In this document: positions 1-10,765 of the stretch, in pieces
Layout: every line of letters begins with the position of its first letter
How positions within the stretch are numbered: position 1 is the stretch's first letter
Source: Bolinopsis microptera
Taxonomy: Eukaryota > Ctenophora > Tentaculata > Lobata > Bolinopsidae
NCBI RefSeq assembly: GCF_026151205.1
Contig: NC_087080.1
Location: forward strand, 10,649,837-10,713,836
Direction: 5' to 3'
Length of the DNA: 64,000 nucleotides
Notes under the pieces: model-generated
Databases searched by the model: none
Seen by the model: only the letters and a program-made list of their open reading frames with translations
What the model was told of the DNA's origin: nothing
Program-made: the position numbers and the translations under genes

Positions 1-1371
1 TACATCGTTTAGAATCAATTTTATACCCAAAGGGCCTTTTCACAAGAATTTTCTTAAAATTTGGGCGAGCGATTTAGTAGGAGCGCATGTTATTTGTTTA
101 AATTTAAGCTTGTCCGGAGTCAATTTAATTATAAGCCAAGGCATGTACGTTTGGAAGTTACATTTTATTTTTAACTGTACAGAATATTCAAATTTGGATG
201 GTGCATGAAAAACGATGAACTAGTCCATATAGATTTCATACTACACACACAAAATAACACACACAATACACACCACAGTCAAACATAGAAACTATACATT
301 CACGCACATAACACAAAACACTGATCAGCTCATCCGCTTTACACTAGTGTCTGGACTTGTCTGGAGTGTTCGTCTGGAACGTGGGACGGACTCACAAATA
401 TATTGTGTAAACGTAGCGCGCGAAACTCAAATATTGTATAACTCTATCATTTCATTACCCAGCGTGATTTACCGCGCCAGAATAATGATATGACGCCGCG
501 CTATATCCGTGAACCTACAGTGACTTATATTTTATATTTTGTATCTCTTACTACGTAATTGACATACGTTGCATGCCACTTGACATACGTTGCATGCCAC
601 TTATCTCTGATATTGGGATACGAAACATGTATCAACTACGTAACGCGAAATTAACAATTAAGTTGTATCACACTCCCGGTTTTGGACCCCAATGTTAACC
701 TTGCAGCAACTGTGTCAGCCCAATATACTCTAGAAGTATGATCACACTTATTTTAATGAACAAAAGACCCATAATTAATATAATCAGATACTCGTCAACA
801 GCAGCAGTTTCCTTACGTGTGATGTGTTGTCCTTCTCCTTTCTGTGTCCCCGTCGTTTTGTTTTGTGAAATGTATTGTAGTAGTGTTTTAATATTTAAAT
901 CGAACGCAACTCAATAGAATTAATAATAACAAACACAAATACTATTTTAAATAATTGATTAATATCGATTTATATACGAACCAAACATCAATTATTCTTT
1001 AATAACCTTTTATAAATATATATGTGTTGAACGATCCAGGGCATATCTAAAATTCGATAATGAACTTCATATATTATTAGTGCCGCGTGCTGATAAATAT
1101 TCTGGGAATCAATCCACCCAATCGTGGCGATAACATATTTTTGTGCTTGGCCGGTTTTAGGTTTGAGTTTGTGCTCCAAAAGTGGTAAATCGGGTGCTAG
1201 TAAAGCTCTTGCAGGCAACTGGCTCCTTTTGCCAACTGCTTTTGGTTTAAGCGCTGACTCACATTTGGAACTGGCACTGGTATAATTGTAATATCCTACG
1301 AATTCAGCATGCTATATTATTTTGCAAAACTCGTTTAATATCCGGACAATATTTAAAGTTTATGGTTTTAG
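1..1371. other. Intergenic DNA, no gene seen
   Basis: AT-rich sequence with an AC-rich patch near 240-310 and a perfect 21-bp tandem duplication (559-579 and 580-600). One open frame on the minus strand (988 to about 1305) has no recognisable domain, start context or splice partner, so I do not call it a gene. Confidence 0.5.
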
Positions 1372-1487
1372 GTTTAGGCGCGGCGCACGCGCCGCTTATA
1401 TGTTATAGCTCATTCAGCTTCTGTTTTCAGCGCTGTGTTGCTACACACTGTATAGCATGTGTGTCAAGCGCGGTGCCGCGCCTAAAC
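1372..1487. mobile_element. Small MITE/foldback with GC-rich ends
   Basis: The two ends are a 13-bp inverted repeat, GTTTAGGCGCGGC at 1372-1384 and its complement at 1475-1487. They enclose about 90 bp of non-coding DNA. The ends are far more GC-rich than the flanks. Similar GC-rich blocks recur at 39.07 and 41.16 kb. A non-autonomous DNA element is the simplest reading; no clear target duplication was found. Confidence 0.5.
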
Positions 1488-1889
1488 AGCAAAAGAGTTA
1501 TTTATTTTAAAATTTATTTTTGTATCTCAAAAATGACGTAAAGTTTTTGATATGACGTAGAATTAAAGCTATTTCCGTACAGCCTAAGTGCTAAGCATGC
1601 TCGTTAGAAAAACTATGAACAATGAACATAACATGCTAGCTTTCTTTATTTTTGTAAGTCGCGTCGGCTGACATCTTGGGTTGTACTGGATGTAACAAGT
1701 TTATTATCGGATGTCTACTTATATTTATTATGATATCATTATTCATTGTAATGGCAATAAAATTTAAATTTTGTTTTACTTAAAAATTTTGTTTTACTTG
1801 TAGTGATGACCGAGTCACCGGAGCTTCATTCAAATATATATATTTTAGATGATACTTGCAGGTCATCTAGCCTGACATGAAGAACTTCT

Positions 1890-2045
1890 GAGTCATCAAA
1901 TTCTCTTCTTCGTCGAAGGGGAAGACCACACCTCACATATATTGACATTCTTCGGAGGGACAGGGTGCTTGACGACTGCAAGGAGATTAAAAAAGTCATG
2001 CTGAATAGACAGATTTGGAAAAAACTATTTCTGTTCGGACGTTGA
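1890..2045 (+). mobile_element. LINE 3' fragment (RT C-terminus)
   Basis: A short open frame ending in TGA at 2043-2045 encodes RRRGRPHLTYIDILRRD and then a basic tail. This is the 'RRGRP' C-terminal signature of RTE-like non-LTR retrotransposon polymerases, and the same kind of tail is seen in the fragment at 2374-3039. Only the last 50 or so codons remain, so it is a dead 5'-truncated copy. Confidence 0.55.
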
Positions 2046-2165
2046 AGCCGCCCTAAGTCGAGTAAGTTGATATATATTTTATATAATTGTAATCGAGCGC
2101 TGCATGTTTAGAAAACGCACGTGTCTTTTAAGTTTTAACATAAATTTCTGTTTGAACAATAATTC

Positions 2166-2350
2166 GATTTGACACATGGCCTAGTGGTAATAGCTCCCGC
2201 CTTCTGTGCTGAAGATTCAGGGTTCGAATCCCAGTGTCATCCAGTCTAGGGAGTAAAAATGCAATATAAGTGTACATACAACACGAAAACATCACTTAAA
2301 GAGATAGAGGGGCGAGAAAGAACTTTGTAGATGTAGTATAGAGAGTCTCG
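2166..2350 (+). repeat. tRNA-headed SINE copy
   Basis: An A-box-like 'TGGCCTAGTGGTAATAGC' and a B-box-like 'GGTTCGAATCC' lie about 45 bp apart, as in a tRNA-derived pol III promoter. They are followed by the family sequence 'CAGTGTCATCCAGTCTAGGGAGTA'-like, also seen at 4.5 kb (+) and 41.5 kb (-). The dispersed copies and non-tRNA body make this a SINE and not a tRNA gene. Confidence 0.7.
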
Positions 2351-2373
2351 ATTTGAACTTGGAAATTTGAACT

Positions 2374-3039
2374 TTGAAATTTTTCTGCCAATATTTCGGT
2401 CAGCCATTAGCTAATAACGAACCATGGCGAAGTAACAAGTCACTAGGTTCCTTACTCTGTACTGAGAAGGACATTCAAAGAAGGAGAATCCTAGCTGAGA
2501 TTGCTTTTAAGAACTTTGGAAAAGTATGGTTGTCTGGTAAGAAAATTTCCCTTGAAAGAAAGCTGAGGTTATATGATGCTCAAGTTGTATCTGTATTGAT
2601 TTACAACTCAAATAGTTGGAGTCCTAAGAAAGCAACCATGGAGAAAATGGACACACTCCATCGTAGACACCTCAGGTCCATTTTAAACATCAAATGGCCT
2701 AAAGGTATGATAAGCAACAAAGCATTGTATGAAAGGTGCAAAGTTGAAAAGTTATCCAAGCGTATTGAACACCAGCGGTGGAAGATGTTTGGACACATTC
2801 TCAGGAGTATGGAGAACACCCCAGCCCAAACGGCTCTCTCTTTTGCTATTGAATCAGATAATTTATTCATTGGTAGATTGGGGAGACCTAGAATGAACTT
2901 GTTATCGGTTTTAAGAAGTGATTTAAGTAGTAGAAATTTACAAATGGACAACTTGCATGAATTGAACGAAATTAGAGATATAGCTGCATGCAACAGATGT
3001 TGGGAAAATCTTTTTCAAGGGTACAGTTTACCGCATTAA
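2374..3039 (+). mobile_element. LINE reverse transcriptase C-terminal fragment (RTE-like)
   Basis: An open frame of about 220 codons matches the region downstream of the RT palm in RTE-like LINEs: 'LRLYDAQVVSVLIYNSNSW', 'LHRRHLRSILNIKWP', 'HQRWKMFGHILR' and 'GRLGRPRMNLL' in the usual order. The catalytic YADD part and the endonuclease are absent. It is a 5'-truncated non-LTR copy ending at TAA 3037-3039. Clade assignment is from motif style only. Confidence 0.75.
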
Positions 3040-3204
3040 GGTATTTTTAAGAATCATTTTTGTCGGTAAGATCCTGTTTTATAATAATTATAATAAATAT
3101 TTTAGTTGGGGAATATATTGCATTTTTAATGTTTAATCTATATAGGGTCATAGTGATATTATGTGTATATTGTTTGAATACTTTTTCTAAAAGAATACAG
3201 CTCT

Positions 3205-3480
3205 ACTAGTACTATGTTTGCAGTATAAGTATACAGCGATGTAGATGTATTTAAGGGGTACCCCAGAAAGATGCTGATCTTTTGGTAGGCCTTTCTTCAT
3301 TTAACACTCAATCACGGTTTTCTGATCATTCTGATGACATAATACACAGATGTGCAACTTCGCATAGATCCGACGGATTTTCAGCTATCTCCCTAGACAA
3401 GAAAACAACATTTTCAAGAAAACAACAATTTTATTTAGTATCAATTAAAGCAGACAAAAACATATTTCATATATATAACT
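3205..3480 (-). repeat. SINE body, truncated, minus orientation
   Basis: The stretch 'TAGTACTATGTTTGCAGTA' followed by 'TTAAGGGGTACCCC' is the inverse of the body that follows the SINE at 4473 ('GGATACCCCTTAAG' then 'CTGTAAACATAGTACTA'). Its other end ('TAGCTATCTCCCTAGAC'-like) matches the copy at 41.4-41.5 kb, but the tRNA-like head is missing. Confidence 0.5.
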
Positions 3481-4470
3481 AGCACGAACTTTAGATCAGA
3501 TATCTTAGGGGACTTGGAGTAGCAAGAGATTGACTAGAAGGTATATACCTTTTACAAAGATACGTCGAGAAGAATCCAGGGTGATACAGGATCGGAGAGT
3601 GCAGACCATAAAGTTTACGCACCCACCTTTGCCTCCTGAATTCTTGGTTGGATAGAAATTTATGCAAACTTGGTCGTTTATACTCCAAGTCCCTTTGTTA
3701 AAAGAAGTAATATTAACTATATCTAGAGTTAGCTTCGTTCAATAATAACAATATCAATATATTCAATATCAATATCAATATCAGATAAAACTACCGAATA
3801 AATTATTAAATATTAATTAATTCGTTCCGATAAAAAATTTTAAAAATTTAGATATTTAGTATCTAAAAACATTACAACAAATGGTTAAAAGCGCCCAAAA
3901 TCGATTTGAGAGATTTTCTGGAAGCTCTAACCACCTAGCACATTGCATTGGATAGTCCCTGATGTCCAAATTCTAACCTAAACTACATGTCACTCTTGGG
4001 GCTGTCGCAACCTTACTTATGTCATTTCTTGCTGACTGAACACCTAGTGACTTTCAGTGCAGTAGGTGCAGAAAAGGTGTATCTGCCAAGGCCATCAGCG
4101 AAGAAAAACCAGATCAGGACAAGATTATCAGAAAAAAAAGTGAGATTTCACCTTTTGGGAACCACAGTCATAGCTCTTAGGAGGATCAAAATCGAATACA
4201 ACAACATAAGATATTCAAAGGCCTATTTTAGAATATTGTATGAAAGATCTCTTCTAAATGATCATAAGAACAAAGTTTGAACAGGGTAATTGCTTAAAAA
4301 CCATAGGAGAAGATAGATTTTCAATAACCTGTGACCAGCGATATCTACTAGGAACAACATTTTTCGATGAGACTAAAAGCAGCTATGAAGAAAATTTTAT
4401 AAAAGTGAGATGAGGATGTAAAAAAATATGCCGTCCTCCTTGAAAATGTTTTTCACTACTAAACAATCAG
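3481..4470. other. Intergenic AT-rich DNA, no gene seen
   Basis: Contains short ATATCAAT/CAATATCAATATC runs (about 3745-3785). Short open frames on both strands (3491-3688 and 3987-4280) have no recognisable domain and low-complexity composition. No feature is supported. Confidence 0.45.
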
Positions 4471-4471
4471 G

Positions 4472-4690
4472 CTAGGTGGCCTAGTGGTTAGAGCATCCGC
4501 CTTCTGCACAGAAGGTTCAGGGCATGAATCCCAGTGTCACCTAGTCTATGGAGTAGCTAAGGATCCATTGGATCTATGCGATCTCCTCGGTCAACTCAGC
4601 CGAATGATAGGAAACTTAATTGATCCTAGGATACCCCTTAAGTGCATACTGTAAACATAGTACTATTATTAAATAAACTATTAAATATTA
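4472..4690 (+). repeat. tRNA-headed SINE copy
   Basis: The head reads 'GGTGGCCTAGTGGTTAGAGC' (A box) with a B-box-like 'GGTTCAGGGCATGAATCCC' about 40 bp later, a slightly mutated pol III promoter. The body runs through a 'CACCTAGTCTATGGAGTAGC' segment to 'GGATCC' and 'GATCCTAGGATACCCC'. The same head and body occur at 2.17 kb (+) and 41.5 kb (-), defining one SINE family in the window. Confidence 0.75.
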
Positions 4691-4693
4691 ACT

Positions 4694-4776
4694 AGGATAC
4701 AAGGATACAAGGATACAAGGATACAAGGATACAAGGATACAAGGATACAAGGATACAAGGATACAAGGATACAAAA
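4694..4776. repeat. (GGATACAA)n octamer tail
   Basis: About ten perfect copies of an 8-bp unit. At 44.1 kb the same unit (about three copies) directly abuts the same unique sequence, so this is the 3' tail of a LINE family read on the minus strand, not an independent microsatellite. Confidence 0.75.
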
Positions 4777-5690
4777 GTGATAATTACTTTATTGAATACA
4801 CAATAGTCGTAATTCTGAAATAATTTAAGTTACACAATCCTAATTATTTACAAATGTGTAGGGATAATTTAGAAATGTTATATAATACTAGTTTTTTAAA
4901 TAAATAAATCGAGTTTGTATGGTTCAATTTTATTTTAGGGGACTAAAGCATTATACACTTGCCAGTATTTGAGTGGAAATCTGGGCTCTTATAATAGGCT
5001 GTGTATTGTTCGTTCACAGAGAGAATTGAATGGATTGCTCTTGATTCTTGCTGTGGTAGTAAATTTGGTAGGATCTAGAGTTTTGTTGGAGAGCAGACCG
5101 GCTAGGTCAGTGATGTTTTTGGGATGGAAGTTGAATTTTTCCCTAACTGAGGGGTAAAGCAAACAGTCAATTAATACGTGACTTTCGTCCTCAATAGGCT
5201 TGAGCCCTTTGCTGAAAAAGCAGTAAGTGCACCAACGTTCTTCTCTTGGTACAATGGGGGGTTTCGTATGATCTGCCCCTTTCGATGTAGAGGTTGTGGC
5301 AGCTGATAAGAAACTTTGTCAGGCTTTTTCGAACATCAGGTATTTTGATAATTTGTAGATAGATGCCTCTGGTTCGAAATCATGTTTAATTAAATTATAG
5401 AATTCTAGTTTTGGCGAGGAAACCTTGGCAGATTTCCAGGTGTTCACGAATTCTTCCCTCATATTATGACTGATTTGGGTGGAGAGCTTAGATTTTGAGG
5501 AAGATGAGTGGGGGAAGTTGTATTTGGTGAGAAGCTTTGAGATGTTGGTATACCAAGCAAGGCCCAGCATGATCTGTTCGTGAAATGCAGCACAGAGTAG
5601 TTCGTTTTCAGTGCTTTCGAGGCAACTATAGTAATCTATTGCAAGTTTGCAGGCTTTAACTATTACTATCACATCTAAAAAACATGTTTT
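4694..5690 (-). mobile_element. LINE 3' part with octamer tail
   Basis: On the minus strand the frames running from about 5690 down to 4960 encode a LINE polymerase C-terminus; a typical segment is 'PREERWCTYCFFSKGLK' followed by 'EDESHVLIDCLLYPS', the Cys/His pattern at the end of CR1/L2/jockey-group ORF2 proteins. The copy has in-frame stops. It ends, as such LINEs do, in a short tandem tail: about ten units of GGATACAA (plus-strand reading) at 4694-4776. A second 5'-truncated copy of the same 3' end lies at 44098-44388. Confidence 0.7.
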
Positions 5691-5971
5691 GATTGCTAAA
5701 ACAACATTTTAAAAACAATTGAACTCTCACTTTGCGATCTGGATAATGTAAGGTGCACTTACGACTGTACTCTACTGACTATAGTTTGATACATTGATTA
5801 GAAGCCTCATTAAATAATTAATTTTAAGTCTTCAATCATGTAAGCTGTGAAAATGTATAGTTATTCTTTGCAGCTTACAAGGTTTAAATTTGAATATCTT
5901 TAGCTGTAGGCTATCGAATAAGGTAATCATCTGCATGTCGCTTACATTTTGATATTTTAGGTGTTTTAAAG

Positions 5972-8173
5972 ATGGCTGATGAATTGGAAAAAAGATGGAA
6001 TAAGTCCTATGGATCCAGTAAGATGAAGTATGAAAATGACAGAAAACTTCTTCACTCGATGCAGCAAAAACAGTCCCTCAAAGTAGCAGAAAAGAAAGCT
6101 GTGGATGCTGTGGTTCCATACACCGAATGGATTTTCACTATTCTGACTGCCGCAAGAATATATGCAGCTTTAACCAGTCATATAACAGATTGTGATGAAA
6201 CGTACAATTTTTGGGAACCGACACATTTCTTGGCATTCAGATCGGGTTTCCAGACTTGGGAATACAATCCAAAGTTTGCACTGAGGTCTTACTTTTATGT
6301 TGGTGTCCATGCTGCATTAGCAAAGATAGCCTCCATTTTTCTAACCCACAAAGTGTTTGTATTCTATTTCATCAGAATGATGTTGGGGATGTTCTGTGCA
6401 GTATCAGAGGATCAGTTCTACTCTGCCATCTACAAAAAATTCGGATCCTTCATCGCAAATTGTTGGCTAGTGACAACCCTTTTTGCTCCAGGAATGTTCA
6501 TTTCCAGTACCGCCTATCTTCCAAGCAGTTTTGCCATGTGCGCTATAACACTGGCATATGCAGCATGGCTAGATGATTGTAATCAGGCTGCGGTACTTTG
6601 GGTTGCTGCTGCATCAATAATAGGATGGCCATTCGTTGCTGTACTTGGTATACCCATATTTTGGGACATCGTCGTCAAAAATGGACAGTTCAAAAAGTTT
6701 GCAGAGTACTTCGTGGTCGCCTTGTTATACACCCTGAGTCCTTTGATCTTAGTGGATCTTATGATGTACAGAAAAATGGTGATTGCACCATTGAAAATAA
6801 TTCTCTATAACGTGTTCAACATCCATGGCTCCACGCTCTATGGGACTGAACCATTCTCATTCTATTTCTACAACGGTTTTCTCAACTTCAATGTTGCTTT
6901 TGTCCTTGCACTTCTTGCTCTCCCTTGCTTTCTATTATACAAACATTTCAGTCAGGATTTGAAGTGGACTGCTTGCTATTTGCTGACGCCCATGTATATT
7001 TGGTTTGGAATCATGTTTTCTGCCCCTCATAAAGAAGAACGATTTCTCTTCCCAGTCTACCCTCTGATTAGTTTCGCTGCTTCGCTTGTCCTGTACATTA
7101 TCTGGAAATCTACATCCGCTTGTTTTGGCTATTTCTACAAGCACATGAAGGAAGCCAGTATCCTCAACATATCGGGCTTCTTTATTATCTACATTGCCTT
7201 GTCTTGCTGTAGGATATCAGCCCTTGAAACGTATTACCGTGCTCCAATGCATCTCTACAGAGATGTTTACAGCATACCTGAATTAACAGCCACAATTTGT
7301 GTCGGGAAAGAGTGGCATCGGTTTCCCAGTAGCTTTTTCGTCCCTCATGGAGCCACCATAAGATTTGTGAAATCAGAGTTCAAAGGGCAACTTCCTCAAA
7401 GATACTATTCTGGTGTAAATGGTACTTACGGAATAAACCCGAATCAAAATGATAGGAATAAAGAAGAGCCGTCAGTGTTTACCAGCATTAAGTAAGTTGA
7501 ATGCAAAATAATGTAATCTTGAGTTAGATCGGGCCCACTGGGCAGTGGGCCGTTCTAAATTTGAATCACTATTGTTGATTGATATTGATTGTACTTTTGC
7601 AATCTGATAACAAATGATGAGCTCTTATTGTAAAGCAAATAACAAACGATTCTAATAGTACTACTTTCTGCTCAGGGAATGCGACTACTTGATAGATGTT
7701 GATTTTGGTGTGGAATCAAGCCTTGAGCCAAGATATAATACCAAATCTGGATGGACTTCCATCAAAAGTTTCCCATTTCTCAACGCTGCCAAATCAAAAA
7801 CGATCGCCAGAGCCTTCAATATACCTGGCTATTCGAGGAAACATGTCAAATATGGAACTTATCATCTTCTCAAACGGACCAGGTAAATATTTAAACTTGA
7901 TCCGGGTAGATGGAGTTAGTGTAATGTAGGAAATGTAGGAAATGTAGAAATCTACACTATTATATTATGTACTAATCTATTACATATTATTATTCTTGAC
8001 TAATCAATATTACTGAAGGTGCTCAGAGTAAAGTTGCTACCCTTAATTGTTACACAAAATATTTCAGGCTCATTAAACATCAAGAAGAGGAACGGGATCG
8101 AGCACAGGCTCTCAAAAAGGATCACGAGGAGAAACTGATGAAAGAGAAGTTTCACGACAGCGATGAGCTTTAG
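5972..8173 (+). CDS. ALG9: ALG9-type alpha-1,2-mannosyltransferase
   Basis: Three exons: 5972-7491, 7676-7882 and 8068-8173 (stop 8171-8173), all GT-AG with matching phases, giving 610 aa, close to the 611 aa of human ALG9. The enzyme adds two alpha-1,2-mannoses to the dolichol-linked N-glycan precursor in the ER lumen. Visible signatures are DCDETYNFWEPTHFL near residue 75, the luminal acidic motif of GT22 enzymes, and HKEERFLFPVYP near residue 355, the GT22 hallmark; about ten hydrophobic segments lie around them. The last two exons match the soluble C-terminal domain (CDYLIDVD, RAFNIPG). The C-terminus is unusually charged (EEERDRAQALKKDHEEK). An acceptor-like TTTTAG ends 11 nt before the ATG. 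AATAAA follows near 8366. ALG12 or PIGB are less likely given the overall match. Confidence 0.93.
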
Positions 8174-8519
8174 ATTTATTTAATTAACTGATTTTTCTTT
8201 GATTTGATTGATTTATAATATTAAGTTTTGACTTTTGAAGGTTATAAAACACTAAAAATTATCAGCATAAACTTTTTGAGAGTAGATTGTTCTACCTTTT
8301 CTGATAATTCTTATGCAGAACGGTAATATTATATCAGTAGGGTATGACAGATGGAAATTGATTCTTTAAATAAAATTTTAATGAACAAAGAAAAGCAATT
8401 GATGTTTCTTAGCTTAAATGCGTGGTGAAATTGTAGCTGAAGAATTATACTTGTGGAGAAAATGTCATTGCTTTTATTTCCTAATTTTCAGTTAAAATGT
8501 TTAAAACGTTACGTATTTG

Positions 8520-8580
8520 GATTATAAAATATTGTATTGATTACTGTATCGACGTTATTTATTTATTTATTGGGTTAATT
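8520..8580 (+). repeat. Copy 1 of a locally duplicated flank
   Basis: 'ATATTGTATTGATT' followed by 'GACGTTATTTATTTATTTA' recurs at about 10678-10725, downstream of the transporter gene. The two copies flank the SVOP-like gene and look like an old tandem duplication. Confidence 0.45.
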
Positions 8581-8791
8581 TCTGATTTTCTGCTCTCGAA
8601 ATATAGACGGTCTTTAATTTCGTAAAACATCGGGTAAAATGAATAACATCACTTATCACGGACTTGAATCCTACCTAAAAGAATGTACCATTAAATTAAC
8701 AATTGTACTGTATTTAATTTTAACCTCGATGTGCCAGTCATTAATATGCGATCATTTAATTCCAGGTAGATTTAAGTGTAAGGTTGCCATT

Positions 8792-10195
8792 ATGGGTGTC
8801 CTGACAGTTGATGAAGCTATTGAAAAATCTGGATGTGGACTATCTCAAGTTATTTATGTGGGTGCAAGTTCTGCAATCTTCTTTCTTGAACTGCTTAGTC
8901 TAGTTTCAGATGGAATAATTCTTCCAATCGTCAAGTGTGAATGGAATCTGACAAGTTGGCAAGCCTCTGGGTACCTTTTGTCGACCAGAATGGCATTCTG
9001 TGTCGGGGGAGCTGTAGGGGGATTGTTTGGGGACAGGATCGGCAGACGACGATCCATCTTGATGGGACTACTCCTTCAAATAACCATGACAACAATAGCA
9101 TTAAACTGTTACTCAGTATTATGGTATGTTTTCTTTCATGCCCTCAATAAAGTTGCTTTTGGTATCATAATGCCCTCAGCAGGGGCCCTGGCCCTAGAGT
9201 CCTGTCCAGCAGCGAAGAGGTTCCTTGTCAAAGTAGTGTCCGGCTATTCTGGCTGTGCTGGTGCTGTTTTTGGTGCGTTTATTGGACGATATTATGAATC
9301 TTATGGCTGGAGAAATATTCAACTTTTGGTAACATTTCCATGCTACCTAGCTTTCTTTGCTTTTTTATTCATTGATTCATCCCCTCGACACCTCTTAGTC
9401 AAAGGTAAACAGAAGGAGGCAGAGGAAATTGTAAAGAAGTTTCTGAAACGGAATGGCAAGCTTGTAGAGGATCAGTTCTTCTTGGTGAAGGAGGGGGACA
9501 TTAAAGAGACTCGTGGTTCGTACAGAGATTTATTTAGACATGGATTGGCTCGACATTCCTATAAGCTGATGTTCATGATTGTTATGAAGGGTGTTTTTGC
9601 TTCTACGTTTTACATAACAATGCCTTATCTCCTTGGAACGAAAACTAAAGATGAAGGTGAAACTTTAAACCATCCAGAAAACTGTTATTCTGTTAATTCT
9701 AGAGCACAATCTAAGCTGGTGACTGCATTTTTACCCGACCTACTCATTAATCCGGGACTCCTCCTTGTTGCCCAATGCTATGGCCGACGAGAAGCAATTT
9801 TCATGGCCTTTTTCTTGGCCTCCGTATCTCTTTTTGCATCATCTTTTCTAAGCTTTGGTTTGTCTGCATTCTCATTAGCAATCGGCACAGCACTTGCCAC
9901 CATTGCTGCTGGACGTGGGGTCATAATGCTCTACACTTCTGAACTGTATCCGACCACTCTACGAGGTGTTGCTACTGGGATGATCTGGGTAACGGACAAC
10001 ATTGGCAGCTTCACATCCCCTTTCCTGGCTGAATTCTTCATCCTGTCAGCACCAAGATTGTTCATATGTCTGGCAGCAGTTGGTATGGGTGCAGCTGCTC
10101 TCATTGCTAGAACGCTTGACACAGAAACTTTAAATAAGCCGTTGGCTGCATCAATTGCGGATATGCCGGCTAAACGACAAGTGCTTACAATTTGA
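8792..10195 (+). CDS. SVOP/SV2-like major facilitator transporter
   Basis: A single-exon frame encodes a 12-segment MFS protein (467 aa). It starts TVDEAIEKSGCG, the 'TVxEAIExxGfG' opening of SVOP/SV2 relatives, and TM1 ends before CEWNLTSWQ, as in SVOP. The MFS loop 2-3 motif GGLFGDRIGRRRSIL lies near residue 80; YGRREAIFM and ELYPTTLRGVATGM are the second-half signatures of the SV2/SLC22 branch. The loop with LVKGKQKEAEEIVKKFLKRNG is the usual cytosolic loop 6-7. Substrate is unknown; SVOP proteins sit on vesicle membranes. The frame is open upstream to an ATG at 8639 (518 aa), but an acceptor-like TTAATTCCAG ends at 8765 and family alignment begins after 8792, so I prefer the later start. 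The lack of introns among intron-rich neighbours is unusual and could mean an old retrocopy. Confidence 0.85.
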   Translation: MGVLTVDEAIEKSGCGLSQVIYVGASSAIFFLELLSLVSDGIILPIVKCEWNLTSWQASGYLLSTRMAFCVGGAVGGLFGDRIGRRRSILMGLLLQITMTTIALNCYSVLWYVFFHALNKVAFGIIMPSAGALALESCPAAKRFLVKVVSGYSGCAGAVFGAFIGRYYESYGWRNIQLLVTFPCYLAFFAFLFIDSSPRHLLVKGKQKEAEEIVKKFLKRNGKLVEDQFFLVKEGDIKETRGSYRDLFRHGLARHSYKLMFMIVMKGVFASTFYITMPYLLGTKTKDEGETLNHPENCYSVNSRAQSKLVTAFLPDLLINPGLLLVAQCYGRREAIFMAFFLASVSLFASSFLSFGLSAFSLAIGTALATIAAGRGVIMLYTSELYPTTLRGVATGMIWVTDNIGSFTSPFLAEFFILSAPRLFICLAAVGMGAAALIARTLDTETLNKPLAASIADMPAKRQVLTI

Positions 10196-10484
10196 TCACG
10201 TGATTGAGCCACAATTAACACAATGTCAAGATTTGTTTGGCCACTCTTTTTTCGTTTATTTCTCAGATTTTTTAGTAACAGAATTTTCTTTCAGTTTGTG
10301 GTAATGTATTGTTTTTTTGGGTTTAAATTATGTTATGAGTTTTGAATTGTAAATATAGGGAAATATAAAATGTTTTAAAGACCTTATTAATATTATTTTA
10401 ATTTAAACTGCCAGGACTTAATTTAATTGATTGATTTCTTTAAAATAGCTTTGACTTGATTTTAAGTTCTGCAAGAATTTTCTT

Positions 10485-10765
10485 TATCTAAAATTGATCA
10501 TGATTTTTACTGTTTACATCACTTGACCATTAGGAGAGATAAGTCAATTCATAAATAATAGTACTTGAACAATGAACATAAAATCAAATTTGATCAAGAA
10601 ACAGCCATATTTCAAGGCAAGGGAAGGCATAAACTCTTGATATATTTAACGATGTTTAACGTTATTATTTTGATGATGAAATATTGTATTGATTCTAGAG
10701 TGTAGACGTTATTTATTTATTTAAATCTAAAATTGAGCACGACTTTTACTTTTTACAGCATTTAG
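10485..10765 (+). repeat. Local duplication flanking the foldback element
   Basis: A segment with 'GTCAATTCATAAATA', 'AGTACTTGAACAA', 'AAATCAAATTTGATCA' and 'GGGAAGGCAT' occurs here and again, diverged, at 13567-13690. The sequence just before the foldback (TCTAAAATTGA) also repeats the start of this block, so the host locus held a tandem duplication before the transposon landed in its second copy. Confidence 0.6.

Noticed and set aside
988-1305. Minus-strand open frame of about 100 codons
   Set aside because: Coding-like composition in part, but no domain, start, splice site or poly(A) context.
2169-2245. Functional tRNA gene
   Set aside because: A and B boxes are present, but the cloverleaf stems do not close and the sequence recurs with a SINE body at two other sites.
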